Shown here: positions 53,526 to 62,454 of the stretch, piece after piece
Numbering within the stretch: position 1 is the stretch's first letter
How the letters are laid out: the number at the start of each line of letters is the position of its first letter
The notes under the pieces: generated by a model
Seen by the model: the letters and a program-made list of their open reading frames with translations, nothing else
Database searches by the model: none
What the model was told of the DNA's origin: nothing
Program-made: the position numbers and the translations under genes
Source of the DNA: Dyadobacter sp. CY261
GTDB taxonomy: Bacteria; Bacteroidota; Bacteroidia; Cytophagales; Spirosomataceae
Direction: 5' to 3'
Assembly (NCBI RefSeq): GCF_021440085.1
Contig: NZ_JAKCPW010000009.1
Location: 248,001 to 312,000 of the forward strand
Length of the DNA: 64,000 bases

Positions 53526-54735
53526 CCTGAATCTTCAAAATTGCGCTTGCAAAAGCTTCCATATCCTCTTTGTCTCCCAACATGGCATGTTGCAATATCC
53601 AGACGGCGTCTGTATGGCAAGCCTGTTCGGCTACCGGGCAGAAGGCACCCGTATAGTCTACCGATTCAGGAATTGCGTAGCACATGAAGTTTTTGTTTTG
53701 AAAAAGAGGCTGTTTATAAAGCGGATGCGGATAGCCTTTGAAACTTGGAACACCTTCCGCAGCTAGCATGGCTGCAAAATCGTTTTTCAACAGACCTCCA
53801 AACTTCGAGGCATCGTATTTAAAAATATAGATATGATAGCCGTGCAAAGTCACCTCGGCGGGGCGGACCAGTGGCGTAATTCCTGCTATTTTCTCCAATA
53901 AACTATTTAAATACAATCCATTGGCATTTCGTCGCTGTGTTTGCTCTTCGAGGCGTTTGAGCTGTTCAGATAACAGCGCGGCCTGCATTTGGGTAATGCG
54001 GTAGTTGCATCCCGGATTGTAATGGTCGTACCACTGCCCACCCTCGATCCTGCCGACATTGCGCAGGGAATGCATCATCGCGTATAGTTCGTCGTCGTCC
54101 GTTATGACAATGCCTCCTTCACCGGAGGTCAGGTTTTTGGAAGATTGAAAGCTAAAACTACCCACGTGGCCGATAGAACCCAGTTTTTTGCCTTTATACT
54201 CGGCTCCGTGGCCATGCGCTGCGTCTTCGATCACTTTAAGATGATGCCTCCGGGCAATGTCCATGATCGCCTCCATGTCGCATGCCAGCCCTCCGAAATG
54301 GACCGGAACGATCACTTTTGTGCGCGGAGTAATGGCCGCCTCAATCGCCGCCGGGCTGATGTTGTAGGTGTCGGGATCGATATCCACAAAAACAGGCACA
54401 CAATTGCATTCGATTACCGACGATGCGGTAGTAATGAACGTATAAGGCGGAACAATCACCTCGTCACCGGGTCTTACACCACACGCCATGAGCGCCAGCC
54501 GGAGCGATACCGAGCCATTCACACAGGTAATAGCGTACTTGCTTCCGCAGTAAGCGGCAAACGCCTGCTCAAATCGCTCTACCTCGTCGCCGCAATCGGG
54601 ATTTCCCCACTTACCACCTGCTACGATCGCCGAAACGGCATTCACTTCATTTTCATCGTAAATGGGCCAGGGAAATACTTTTTCAATTGTTTTAGGCCCG
54701 CCATTGATCGCGAGTTGTGCTGCTTTGATGCTCAT
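53512..54735 (-). CDS. DegT/DnrJ/EryC1/StrS family aminotransferase
   Basis: ATG at 54735 (MSIKAAQLAINGGPKTIEK) fits the family N terminus better than an in-frame start 36 bp upstream; 407 residues. Fold type I PLP enzyme with CVNGSVSLRLALMACGVRPGDEVIVPPYTFITTASSV, DIDPDTYNISPAAIEAAI, IEDAAHGHGAEYKGKKLGSIG and the Schiff-base Lys in SFSFQSSKNLTSGEGG. Family members aminate keto sugars in nucleotide-sugar synthesis, or act as regulatory or dehydratase variants. The neighbours give no nucleotide-sugar pathway, so the substrate is unknown. It is divergent from the membrane protein gene. Confidence 0.92.
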   Translation of the reverse strand: MSIKAAQLAINGGPKTIEKVFPWPIYDENEVNAVSAIVAGGKWGNPDCGDEVERFEQAFAAYCGSKYAITCVNGSVSLRLALMACGVRPGDEVIVPPYTFITTASSVIECNCVPVFVDIDPDTYNISPAAIEAAITPRTKVIVPVHFGGLACDMEAIMDIARRHHLKVIEDAAHGHGAEYKGKKLGSIGHVGSFSFQSSKNLTSGEGGIVITDDDELYAMMHSLRNVGRIEGGQWYDHYNPGCNYRITQMQAALLSEQLKRLEEQTQRRNANGLYLNSLLEKIAGITPLVRPAEVTLHGYHIYIFKYDASKFGGLLKNDFAAMLAAEGVPSFKGYPHPLYKQPLFQNKNFMCYAIPESVDYTGAFCPVAEQACHTDAVWILQHAMLGDKEDMEAFASAILKIQEAVG

Positions 54736-54892
54736 AGATTGGTGTTTTGCGGAAATATCGTGACGATTCATTCAAACGAAATACAGGCGTAAGGCGCTTT
54801 CGGGCTATTTCCGATGTATGAATGGTCGCATTATAGTCTTTTTAAAGGACTATCCAGTATTTATCCCACAACCACTTAGTCGGATTGCATTC

Positions 54893-56176
54893 ATGAATAA
54901 CAGACAACTGCTTTATGCCCTGCTTGTTGCGGGAATTTCACTGGGTACCGCCTGGGCTATCCGTGGGCAATTCGGTCACGAACAAGGTGCAGCCTGGGCG
55001 GGAGGCATTGGCGGGCTGAGTATCGTCCTCATTGCCAAACGAAAGGACTGGTACGCGAAGGCATTTCAACTCGCGCTGGCTTCCGCAGCCGGCTGGGGTG
55101 TGGGCGGGATAATCAGTTATGGTAAAGTGGTAGGTTTTGCCCGAGGACTCGAATTCGGGAATGTTTATTACGGACTCCTGATGCTTGGGATCATCGGCGG
55201 GCTGTTTGGATTGATCGGCGGTGGGTTATTTGGACTTACCCTGGCATCCAGCAGGCAAAAGCCGGTACAATGGCCTCAATTAATTGCTGAAATGACGGCA
55301 GGTGCAATCATTTTTTACTATCTGCTCATCGAAGAGCTTGGCTGGCTCATGACCCCACCGCGCTCGGAGGCCTGGGCGGCTTGCTTTGGGATGGCCGTCG
55401 CCATGTTCTGGTACATGATCCGCAGTAGACAATATTCTGCCATGCGGCTCGCCGTCTTTGCGGGGCTCGGAGGGGGTTTTGGATTTGCTTTCGGCAACTT
55501 TTTACAGGTAATGGGCAGCGTTTCGGGCATTCATTTCAATTTCTGGAATGTCATGGAATACTCGATAGGCTTTTTTGGCGGCGTGGGAATGGCTTACGGA
55601 ACATTTACTTCCGAATGGGAAACCACCGATGAGCAAGCGACTCCTTACAGCCTCCTTGCTCCTATTATTATCCTCACTTTAATCCCATTCATTGTTTGGG
55701 ACCAATCCTTTGAGACCAAAAGGCTTGTCGAAACAATTCAAAGCTTTGATCCACTCGCCAATGCGGCAAGAATTGCATCTGGTGTACAATGGGTTGCCTT
55801 ACTACTTTTGTTCGCATTTGGAGCCTACACGTTGTTCGCCTATCATTTCCGATTAAAAAATGGGCGTTCGGAATTGGGTTACGATGGCATTCAGGTATTC
55901 TTCTTTCTTAATCTTGGCTTGTACACCATTTACAGCCTGCTTATTACCTGTGCATTCATGAGCTTGTACCGGATCGAGCAGTATTTATATATTCTAAATA
56001 TGGTCGCGCTCGGTTTCATGATGCAAAAAACGCAGGCTTCCTTCTCTGACCGTGGTTTGAATATCAGTCGCTGGGCCATCAATTTTGTATTCATTATCGC
56101 CATTTTCGCGATCCTGACAGCCGTTGCCATCAGCACGCACGGGGAATTGAATGGGGCAAATGTGCGCTTTGAATGA
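54893..56176 (+). CDS. Multi-pass membrane protein of unknown family
   Basis: ATG at 54893 gives 427 residues; an upstream in-frame start is less likely because it adds a poorly hydrophobic tail. I do not recognise the family. There are about eleven hydrophobic segments, many Gly-rich (GIIGGLFGLIGGGLFGLTLA, FAGLGGGFGFAFGNFLQVMG). Conserved-looking polar spots are AIRGQFGHEQGAAW in the first loop, TPPRSEAWAACFG in the middle and SFETKRLVETIQSFDP in a later loop. The Arg-Gly-Gln-Phe-Gly-His loop near a membrane start suggests a transport or enzymatic site. It stands alone between divergent and convergent genes. Confidence 0.7.
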   Translation: MNNRQLLYALLVAGISLGTAWAIRGQFGHEQGAAWAGGIGGLSIVLIAKRKDWYAKAFQLALASAAGWGVGGIISYGKVVGFARGLEFGNVYYGLLMLGIIGGLFGLIGGGLFGLTLASSRQKPVQWPQLIAEMTAGAIIFYYLLIEELGWLMTPPRSEAWAACFGMAVAMFWYMIRSRQYSAMRLAVFAGLGGGFGFAFGNFLQVMGSVSGIHFNFWNVMEYSIGFFGGVGMAYGTFTSEWETTDEQATPYSLLAPIIILTLIPFIVWDQSFETKRLVETIQSFDPLANAARIASGVQWVALLLLFAFGAYTLFAYHFRLKNGRSELGYDGIQVFFFLNLGLYTIYSLLITCAFMSLYRIEQYLYILNMVALGFMMQKTQASFSDRGLNISRWAINFVFIIAIFAILTAVAISTHGELNGANVRFE

Positions 56177-56196
56177 CAGGGCACTAAATGGAGGGA

Positions 56197-57978
56197 CTAC
56201 TTACTAATTGTCAACTCATCCTTCAATTCGCCTTCGGGATTGTAGCACTTGTAATGTAGCTTATTGCCTTTGATCGATATATGCTGGTAGAGGGGGCCGT
56301 CTTTATACCTTACTACCGCGTAGTCTTCGTCCGGCCATCGCTCCTGTTTGCCCGGAATGCTGATCGACATGGTGTAAATAGTGCCTTTGGCAGGCGTAGC
56401 CACGTCTTTCTGATTATACATCGGCTTCGTGCGCAGATAGTAATGCATATGCCCGCTCATGACCATATCTACATGATATTTGTCAAAAAGTGAACACCAT
56501 TCGCGCTGGATCTCGTCGTAAGGCTCTTCGAAATTGTACGGGGGAAAATGGAACATCGCAAATTTCCATTTTGCTTTGGTGTTTTTAAGCTGATTTTCAA
56601 CCCACGCACTTTGCTCCGGCACGGACAATGTCGCGTCGATCATCAGAAACAGGGCTTCCTGATAATTGAGCGCATAAGTCATTTCCGAAGGCTGACCGGT
56701 CGGCCCGTTCTCGGGAAGACTGAACATCTCCTTATACATCCACGCCCCCAGACCATCCTGGCTATCGTGGTTACCGGGCACGGGCATTAACGGCCGGGTA
56801 GTAAATGTCGAACCGGCATGATCCCAGAGCTGATCCCAGTCATCGCGATGCAAGCCGGTGGTCACCAGGTCTCCTGCGATAGAAAAAAAGGCCGTTTCAG
56901 GATGTCTTTTTATGGACTTCTGAGCCATATCCCCCCAAATCAGCGAAAAATGCGTATCGCCAAACCAGATGAATGAAAAATCTTTTACCCGATCGGAAGC
57001 TGTTTGAAACGACGACGGTACCGACCAATGCGATTGTCCGCTACCGATAGAATAATGATACAATGAACCGGGATTGAGACCAGTCAACTTTGCGGTAAAA
57101 CGATTTATGAACCGGTCATTTTGCAAAAGCCTGTCTTCCATATTGAATGCCGAAGCTTCGGCAAAAAGCGTGTCAGAAGTACCCTTTTTCCAGTATTTTA
57201 TCCTACCTCTAAGTACTTGGGGGCTTGTCCGCCATTGGATATTGACCGTCGTGGCAGGATCTCCGCTCCACGTCAGGATCGTCTGATCCGGCTTTTCGGA
57301 TGCGGGCGTGGATGTCTTCCGGAATGCATTTACCAAATGCGCCTCACGCGCACGTCCACGCACGGTTGTGAAGAGCGTCTGACCTTTCAGCTCCTCGGGT
57401 ACTTCGGTTAACACGAGGCCATCCCAGTCGTGATAGGTGAATGCTCCCGGTTGTACAGTACTGAGTGCATATTGCGACGGCATCACGTTTGTTACCGATA
57501 ATTTATCAGACTTATTCAGCGGGGCAACGCTGATGAAGTACACCGGACGGTCTTTATCAAACCCATTGATCCCCAAGCCGATCGGCCCTTTGCCAAAATC
57601 CTTTTGCCAAACTTCATAAGTATATTCCTCATTTTTGACGAGCATTGGTGTTTTCCGAAAACCGCTCTTTTCAAGCCAGAATGGTGGGATTTTCTGTCCG
57701 GTATGTCGCATTAGCGACACCCTGACCGGTACATTCACCTCGAAAGTCCAAAAGCGCGTAGCCAGGGTTTCCTTGTCCCGATCGTTGAGAACGCTAAGAA
57801 TATACGCGTCCGAAATTGTATCCAGTTGTGCCGGTGTCAGCGTGTCGTAGAACTTGGTCACGAGACGATCCACCACTTCCTTTACGGACCTTTCCGGCTG
57901 CTCGTCGTTCCCGGCGTAAAATGACATCCAAACCGGGCAAAGCAAGGCCCAAAACAGCATTAATTTTTTTTTTATCAT
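56197..57978 (-). CDS. Purple-acid-phosphatase-like metallophosphoesterase
   Basis: The 593-residue protein has a signal peptide (residues 1-22). An N-terminal domain of about 200 residues is not recognised, and a fibronectin-like purple-acid-phosphatase N domain follows (ILTWSGDPATTVNIQWRT, LTGLNPGSLYHYSIGSG). The metallophosphoesterase core has the five blocks GDTH, GDLVTTG, GNHD, HFPPYN and GHMHYY, all metal ligands intact. It should hydrolyse phosphate mono- or diesters outside the cytoplasm. Codons 2-5 contain a run of ten A residues. It is last in the SusCD operon, 48 bp after the PqaA-type gene. Confidence 0.9.
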   Translation of the reverse strand: MIKKKLMLFWALLCPVWMSFYAGNDEQPERSVKEVVDRLVTKFYDTLTPAQLDTISDAYILSVLNDRDKETLATRFWTFEVNVPVRVSLMRHTGQKIPPFWLEKSGFRKTPMLVKNEEYTYEVWQKDFGKGPIGLGINGFDKDRPVYFISVAPLNKSDKLSVTNVMPSQYALSTVQPGAFTYHDWDGLVLTEVPEELKGQTLFTTVRGRAREAHLVNAFRKTSTPASEKPDQTILTWSGDPATTVNIQWRTSPQVLRGRIKYWKKGTSDTLFAEASAFNMEDRLLQNDRFINRFTAKLTGLNPGSLYHYSIGSGQSHWSVPSSFQTASDRVKDFSFIWFGDTHFSLIWGDMAQKSIKRHPETAFFSIAGDLVTTGLHRDDWDQLWDHAGSTFTTRPLMPVPGNHDSQDGLGAWMYKEMFSLPENGPTGQPSEMTYALNYQEALFLMIDATLSVPEQSAWVENQLKNTKAKWKFAMFHFPPYNFEEPYDEIQREWCSLFDKYHVDMVMSGHMHYYLRTKPMYNQKDVATPAKGTIYTMSISIPGKQERWPDEDYAVVRYKDGPLYQHISIKGNKLHYKCYNPEGELKDELTISK

Positions 57979-58026
57979 GGCTATCTTAAGTTTCCCAATA
58001 AGTATAAATACACTATTTTCAGGGAT

Positions 58027-59385
58027 TTACAGAACCGACTTATTATTCGTCAAAAATATCCTCGTGCTTTCTGTGTAGACGTCGCCCTTTGGTGTTTTGT
58101 ATTTTAAATCAACATAAAAAGCCCGGAAGCCGCTTGCAGGCAATGCTTCGGTGACTTTTACGGTAGATTTCTTGCTGATACCCAAACTTTTCGCCGTCCA
58201 GGTGTCGTTGCGCAAATCCTGGTCGGGCGAGTTGGCCGACCACAGGATTACATCTACCAGCGCGTCGGGTGTCGCTTTAATGTCCAGGCTTACCTTCTGG
58301 TTCGAAACCGACTGGCTCCATTTGCATTCGGTATAAGGCCGTTTGTTGATGGTGGCACCAAAAAACGCGCTCAATGCTTCCATAGCCTGCTTGCCATCGC
58401 CCAGATCGTGTCCGGCATTTGGTACGTAATGCAACATATTATTCCCCGGGATCTTGTCAAGGTAGTTTTTGATATTGTCCACCACCCAATATTCATCGTT
58501 CGTGCCCATGAATATCATCTTGGGCATCGTCAGTTTGGCGCGGTAGGAAAACGGATCGATCATTGTTGTAATGGCCTGGCCGTCGGGAGACCCTGTGGAT
58601 TGAGGAATGCCCAGTTTTACATAATCTTCGATCTGGACACTGTAATCACCCCATGATTTGATCTGGTAATCGAGACTTACCGGCATATTCAGCACGTCGA
58701 TCACCATCGGCGCGATCGCCTCCACACGTTTGTCGCTTGCGCCTGTGAGCCAGGTTGTCCACCCACGCTTGGACGCGCCAGTCACCACAAAGCTGTTCAC
58801 GGTGTGCTTCAATTGTTTTTGAGAAAACTCCTGAACTGCATCCATTGCCTTCACCGCACTTTTAACCATCGGGAATAGCAGCGGCCAGGTGTAGTCCTTG
58901 TCTTTTTTAAAGTTGTGCAAAGTGTAGGAGATCAATGCATCTTCGGTGAGGTCGCCGAAAAATGGCTGGTTCGGCGTCTGTTTCAGCAATGCTACAATAG
59001 CCTGGTTTGAAGTGGCCACCGCCCCAAGCGACGCGTACATTTTCTCATCCTTTTTACTGTTCCAATTGGGCAACTCGTTGCTATTGGAGCCTCCGGTAAT
59101 GAAAAGCAATGCGTCATCGTGGCGGTTTTCTTTCGGAACGATGACAGTCAATTGATGCGTCCATGTAAACTCCCGCCATTTCTGAGAGGTCAGGAGAATT
59201 TGGTAAAAAGTCAGGTTTTCATGGACGAAGGACTCTTTGAGCTCCCATTTGAAGGTTTTATCGCCATTCCCAAGGTAACTTTCCAACGCATTTTCGGGAG
59301 TAACTTTCTGCGCGTGTACAACAACCGATACAACAAGCACCAGGAGGACGGATTGGATTGTCCGGACAGCCATTTTTGAAAACAT
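58027..59385 (-). CDS. PhoPQ-activated pathogenicity-related (PqaA-type) protein
   Basis: A 452-residue secreted protein (signal peptide ending VVHAQ). An alternative ATG lies 12 bp downstream. It matches the PhoPQ-related/PqaA family, an alpha/beta-hydrolase-like group: WTHQLTVIVPKENRHDDALLFITGG, AIVALLKQTPNQP, the nucleophile-like elbow VTGASKRGWTTWLTG, MPKMIFMGTNDEYWVVDN and YVPNAGHDLG with a possible acid and His. Members are predicted esterases or amidases of unknown substrate. It follows the ceramidase-like gene by 30 bp in the susC-susD operon. Confidence 0.88.
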   Translation of the reverse strand: MFSKMAVRTIQSVLLVLVVSVVVHAQKVTPENALESYLGNGDKTFKWELKESFVHENLTFYQILLTSQKWREFTWTHQLTVIVPKENRHDDALLFITGGSNSNELPNWNSKKDEKMYASLGAVATSNQAIVALLKQTPNQPFFGDLTEDALISYTLHNFKKDKDYTWPLLFPMVKSAVKAMDAVQEFSQKQLKHTVNSFVVTGASKRGWTTWLTGASDKRVEAIAPMVIDVLNMPVSLDYQIKSWGDYSVQIEDYVKLGIPQSTGSPDGQAITTMIDPFSYRAKLTMPKMIFMGTNDEYWVVDNIKNYLDKIPGNNMLHYVPNAGHDLGDGKQAMEALSAFFGATINKRPYTECKWSQSVSNQKVSLDIKATPDALVDVILWSANSPDQDLRNDTWTAKSLGISKKSTVKVTEALPASGFRAFYVDLKYKTPKGDVYTESTRIFLTNNKSVL

Positions 59386-59415
59386 GATTACTCGTATTTG
59401 GATTTAAGACTCTGT

Positions 59416-60684
59416 TTACTTGTCCGGCACCGGACTTTCTTTCACTAATTTCAATGCCTGCTCAATATAGATCTCACCCGTCATTTCGCCCAGGCTTGTC
59501 CGGCTGACGTAATCATATCTTTTAAAACTGTTGAAATCCACTTTGGTGAGCATATAGCCGAATGCATCGTTCGTTAACCCGAACAGGAACGGCTGTTTGG
59601 TATTCATATGCCTCTTGACGTAATACCCGATGTTAGGTAATGCTTCCCCCGGAATCGTCAAAACCTGCGCGGTACCGATATTAAGCAGGTTAAGCTGTGT
59701 AACAATGCGGTTATCACCCGCCATTTCATTTTTGATCGGTGATTTTTGAAGAATGTAACGCATGATCTCAGAATCCACCGGAAACTCGATCTTGCGGGAA
59801 ACGCAGTACAAATCGGGATTTTCCTGCGCTGCGGCATCCTTCACAATGCGTAGAGCCTCATCGGCCAATAGCTCTCCTATGCGTTTGCATTCATTCCAGT
59901 CATTGGCTTCCTTGCCGTTTCCAAGTCGGTTGTCGGCTGTGACCATGCCTCCTTGCGCGCCATTCATGAAAATCGCTGTACCACCTCCCTGCGATTCGAT
60001 GCGGTCGTACAGCGGGCCGCAAAGATCGGGGCTGAGAATGCCTCTTCCCGAACCGATCACTTCGGGATGTATCGCGTAATTGACCAAAGTGGCGATGGGT
60101 TTCCCTTTATGGGTTCCCGAAGCAGCCACCGCCTGAATGACGCCGCAACGCGGGTCGTACAATTGATCTGCATAATAATTATAAGCAATTTTGCCCTTTG
60201 CGTCCGCCACCGCAATCTTTAATGAGGCATCTTCCAGTTTCTCCACCGCCTCATTAACCGCCTCGGCAATCAGCTTTACACATCGGTCGAGGTAGGCGAG
60301 ATCGGCGAACGATTCCCCTTTTTCATTCGGGAAACCATATGCATCGGGCCCGCTATGCGTATGCGTGGCACCTATAAGAACATTTTCAGGCGGAATACCC
60401 TTAATCAGCTTCCTGGATTGATTGCCCAACGCCGCAGGCCATCCCAGGTTATCCACATTCACAATGGCAATGCGCACGGAGCCTTTTTCCATGACAAATG
60501 CCCGCGCATACAACTCTCCATTCTTCTGAGTAGCCTTCTTCGGCGTCCCGATTCCCCCCGAAACCGGCAACAGCGGATCGGGCGTGATGATCCTTACAGC
60601 AGCTGCGGCTTTGAAATGTTGCCCCATCGCCAGTTGACAAAGGCAGATGCAAACGAAGCAAATGAAAATAGCCCTGGTTTTCAT
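59416..60684 (-). CDS. Neutral/alkaline ceramidase-like N-terminal domain protein
   Basis: A 422-residue secreted protein (signal peptide ending LAMGQ). The ceramidase-like pattern begins with AAAAVRIITPDPLLPVSGG and includes the zinc-site motif IGATHTHSGPD and VNYAIHPEVIG, with candidate metal ligands. The region that holds GDVSPN with the nucleophilic Ser in neutral ceramidases reads NGAQGGMVTADN here, so a Thr appears at that site. The C-terminal Ig-like domain of full-length ceramidases is missing (these are about 650-700 residues). It may be an amidase or hydrolase with a different mechanism. It is third in the SusCD operon. Confidence 0.85.
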   Translation of the reverse strand: MKTRAIFICFVCICLCQLAMGQHFKAAAAVRIITPDPLLPVSGGIGTPKKATQKNGELYARAFVMEKGSVRIAIVNVDNLGWPAALGNQSRKLIKGIPPENVLIGATHTHSGPDAYGFPNEKGESFADLAYLDRCVKLIAEAVNEAVEKLEDASLKIAVADAKGKIAYNYYADQLYDPRCGVIQAVAASGTHKGKPIATLVNYAIHPEVIGSGRGILSPDLCGPLYDRIESQGGGTAIFMNGAQGGMVTADNRLGNGKEANDWNECKRIGELLADEALRIVKDAAAQENPDLYCVSRKIEFPVDSEIMRYILQKSPIKNEMAGDNRIVTQLNLLNIGTAQVLTIPGEALPNIGYYVKRHMNTKQPFLFGLTNDAFGYMLTKVDFNSFKRYDYVSRTSLGEMTGEIYIEQALKLVKESPVPDK

Positions 60685-60773
60685 AAGGAATCTGTTTACG
60701 AAAGAAAACTAAACCGGAACTGTATGTAAGCTTACAGTCCCGGTTTTAAATACTCACCTTACACCAAATATAA

Positions 60774-62417
60774 CTACCACGGCTTTCCTGTTCCTTGAAT
60801 AAGCCATTGTTTCGACCATGGGCTGTTACCGCCATCGGCCTGCGAATAATTGGTCACTTCCAGCTTGCTCACTGCCTCTCCCGCATTGGTTTTATTGATC
60901 CGCAATTCATCCTGCATATAATAGAAGCGCACCGGTAGCACTTCCCTTTTTGCCGCCGGCCCAGCCTTTAATGCGGGCAAGCCGGTACGGCGGAAGTCGA
61001 ACCACGACTCCGTAGCGGCAGTCCAGCTGGCGATCCATTTCTGTTCGATGATCTGTTTTAAACTATTATCGAAAGCAACACCCGGCGTAGCGATGTACGC
61101 GGCGTATTTGTCGCCAACCGTCCAGGTTTCCATGGAAGCCTTCACGCCCGCTTCGTAACGGTCCTTGGCTACTCCCGCCGACCAGCCTTTTAGAGCAGCT
61201 TCCGCGAGGATAAAATTCACTTCGGCCGCCGAAATCAGGCGCGCACGGAGCAATGGTCCTTTCGCGGCTTTATAAATGCTGTTCAGGAAGGATACGTGCG
61301 GGTTGTACGATGTCTGGCCCGGTGTCGGGTTCAGGTTGTAAGCCGAGGGCAAAGCCGAGAAGCTCGGTGGCAAGCCTACGTATTCCGGATCTGTATCGAT
61401 CTGTGTATTACGTACCTTGTCGGGTGAAAGGATACGCTTGCCGTCCACGATCTTATCGGTTCCGGCGGGCTGTTTGTCATCTACGACGAGCGGGATTTCC
61501 ACTTTATTGGCCCAGATTCCGAGTCTTGGATCTTTCAGTGTCTGTAACTTTTCTACAAATGTGGCGCACATTTTGATGCGGCGATAGTTGCTTCCGCTGG
61601 CATCAATTACGGCATTAGCTGGCCATGAATCTGCCTCACTATTGCCGGGGAAGCCCATGGTTGCATCATCTGCATTTGAAGTAATAATGGGGTATTGTGC
61701 CGCATTGGAGACAATTTTCTCGATCCCAGCCTTGGCTACATCCGGCTGCTTGCCCGAAAGGCGCATGTAATAACGCAGCATGAGCGAGTTGGCCATTTTA
61801 CGCCATTTGGCCGGATCACCGCCGTAATATATATCCACGTTGTCGACGATCCCTTCATAATCGGCTTTGGATTTGGAAAGCAGCGTATTGGCCTTGTCCA
61901 GATCGGCAATGATCCCGGCATAAATCTTATCCTGGCTATCGAACGACGGCAGAATATCGGTCGTCGAACCGGCTTCTCCTTTCAATGCATTGGTATAAGG
62001 TGCGTCGCCCCACAAATCGGTGATCAGTCCGAACATGAACGATTTCATGACGAGCGACACGCCCTGGTGGAATTCGAAATTTGTTGCGACGGCACGGGTA
62101 TACACCAGGTCATTGTTGCGCAACACATCGTAATACGCGTTCCAGCTTTGATCGCCGCCCCAATCGTAATCGTTGTGCCCGCTCGACCATGCGTCTTTTT
62201 GTGTATGCTGCACCACCCCGGCGATGTCCTGATAACCCAGATTGACATACAATTTCGCAGCTTCGGTAAGCACGGTTGGCAGAACAAGGTTCGGGTTTAC
62301 GCTTTCGGGCGCTACGCCGTTGGGGTTTTCATTAAGCTCCGTCAGATCCTTACAGGAAAAGACCATGCATGCCAGCAGCAGCGGTATGATGACGAACTTT
62401 TTACTAAGTTTTTTCAT
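60774..62417 (-). CDS. SusD/RagB-family outer membrane lipoprotein (SusD-like 2 type)
   Basis: The 547-residue protein has a lipoprotein signal with lipobox MVFSC. The SusD-like helical fold is visible: LNENPNGVAPESVNPNLVLPTVLTEAAKLY, WNAYYDVLRNNDLVYTRA, YTNALKGEAGSTTDILPSFDSQDKIYAGIIADLDKANTLL and KWRKMANSLMLRYYMRL. The C-terminal part ends ESWFDFRRTGLPAL and VLPVRFYYMQDE. It is the surface-exposed partner that caps the SusC channel and binds ligand. It follows susC by 37 bp and precedes the ceramidase-like gene by 89 bp. Confidence 0.94.
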   Translation of the reverse strand: MKKLSKKFVIIPLLLACMVFSCKDLTELNENPNGVAPESVNPNLVLPTVLTEAAKLYVNLGYQDIAGVVQHTQKDAWSSGHNDYDWGGDQSWNAYYDVLRNNDLVYTRAVATNFEFHQGVSLVMKSFMFGLITDLWGDAPYTNALKGEAGSTTDILPSFDSQDKIYAGIIADLDKANTLLSKSKADYEGIVDNVDIYYGGDPAKWRKMANSLMLRYYMRLSGKQPDVAKAGIEKIVSNAAQYPIITSNADDATMGFPGNSEADSWPANAVIDASGSNYRRIKMCATFVEKLQTLKDPRLGIWANKVEIPLVVDDKQPAGTDKIVDGKRILSPDKVRNTQIDTDPEYVGLPPSFSALPSAYNLNPTPGQTSYNPHVSFLNSIYKAAKGPLLRARLISAAEVNFILAEAALKGWSAGVAKDRYEAGVKASMETWTVGDKYAAYIATPGVAFDNSLKQIIEQKWIASWTAATESWFDFRRTGLPALKAGPAAKREVLPVRFYYMQDELRINKTNAGEAVSKLEVTNYSQADGGNSPWSKQWLIQGTGKPW

Positions 62418-62454
62418 GAGTTTATTTATATTAAAATAGACTATGTTGTTCCAA

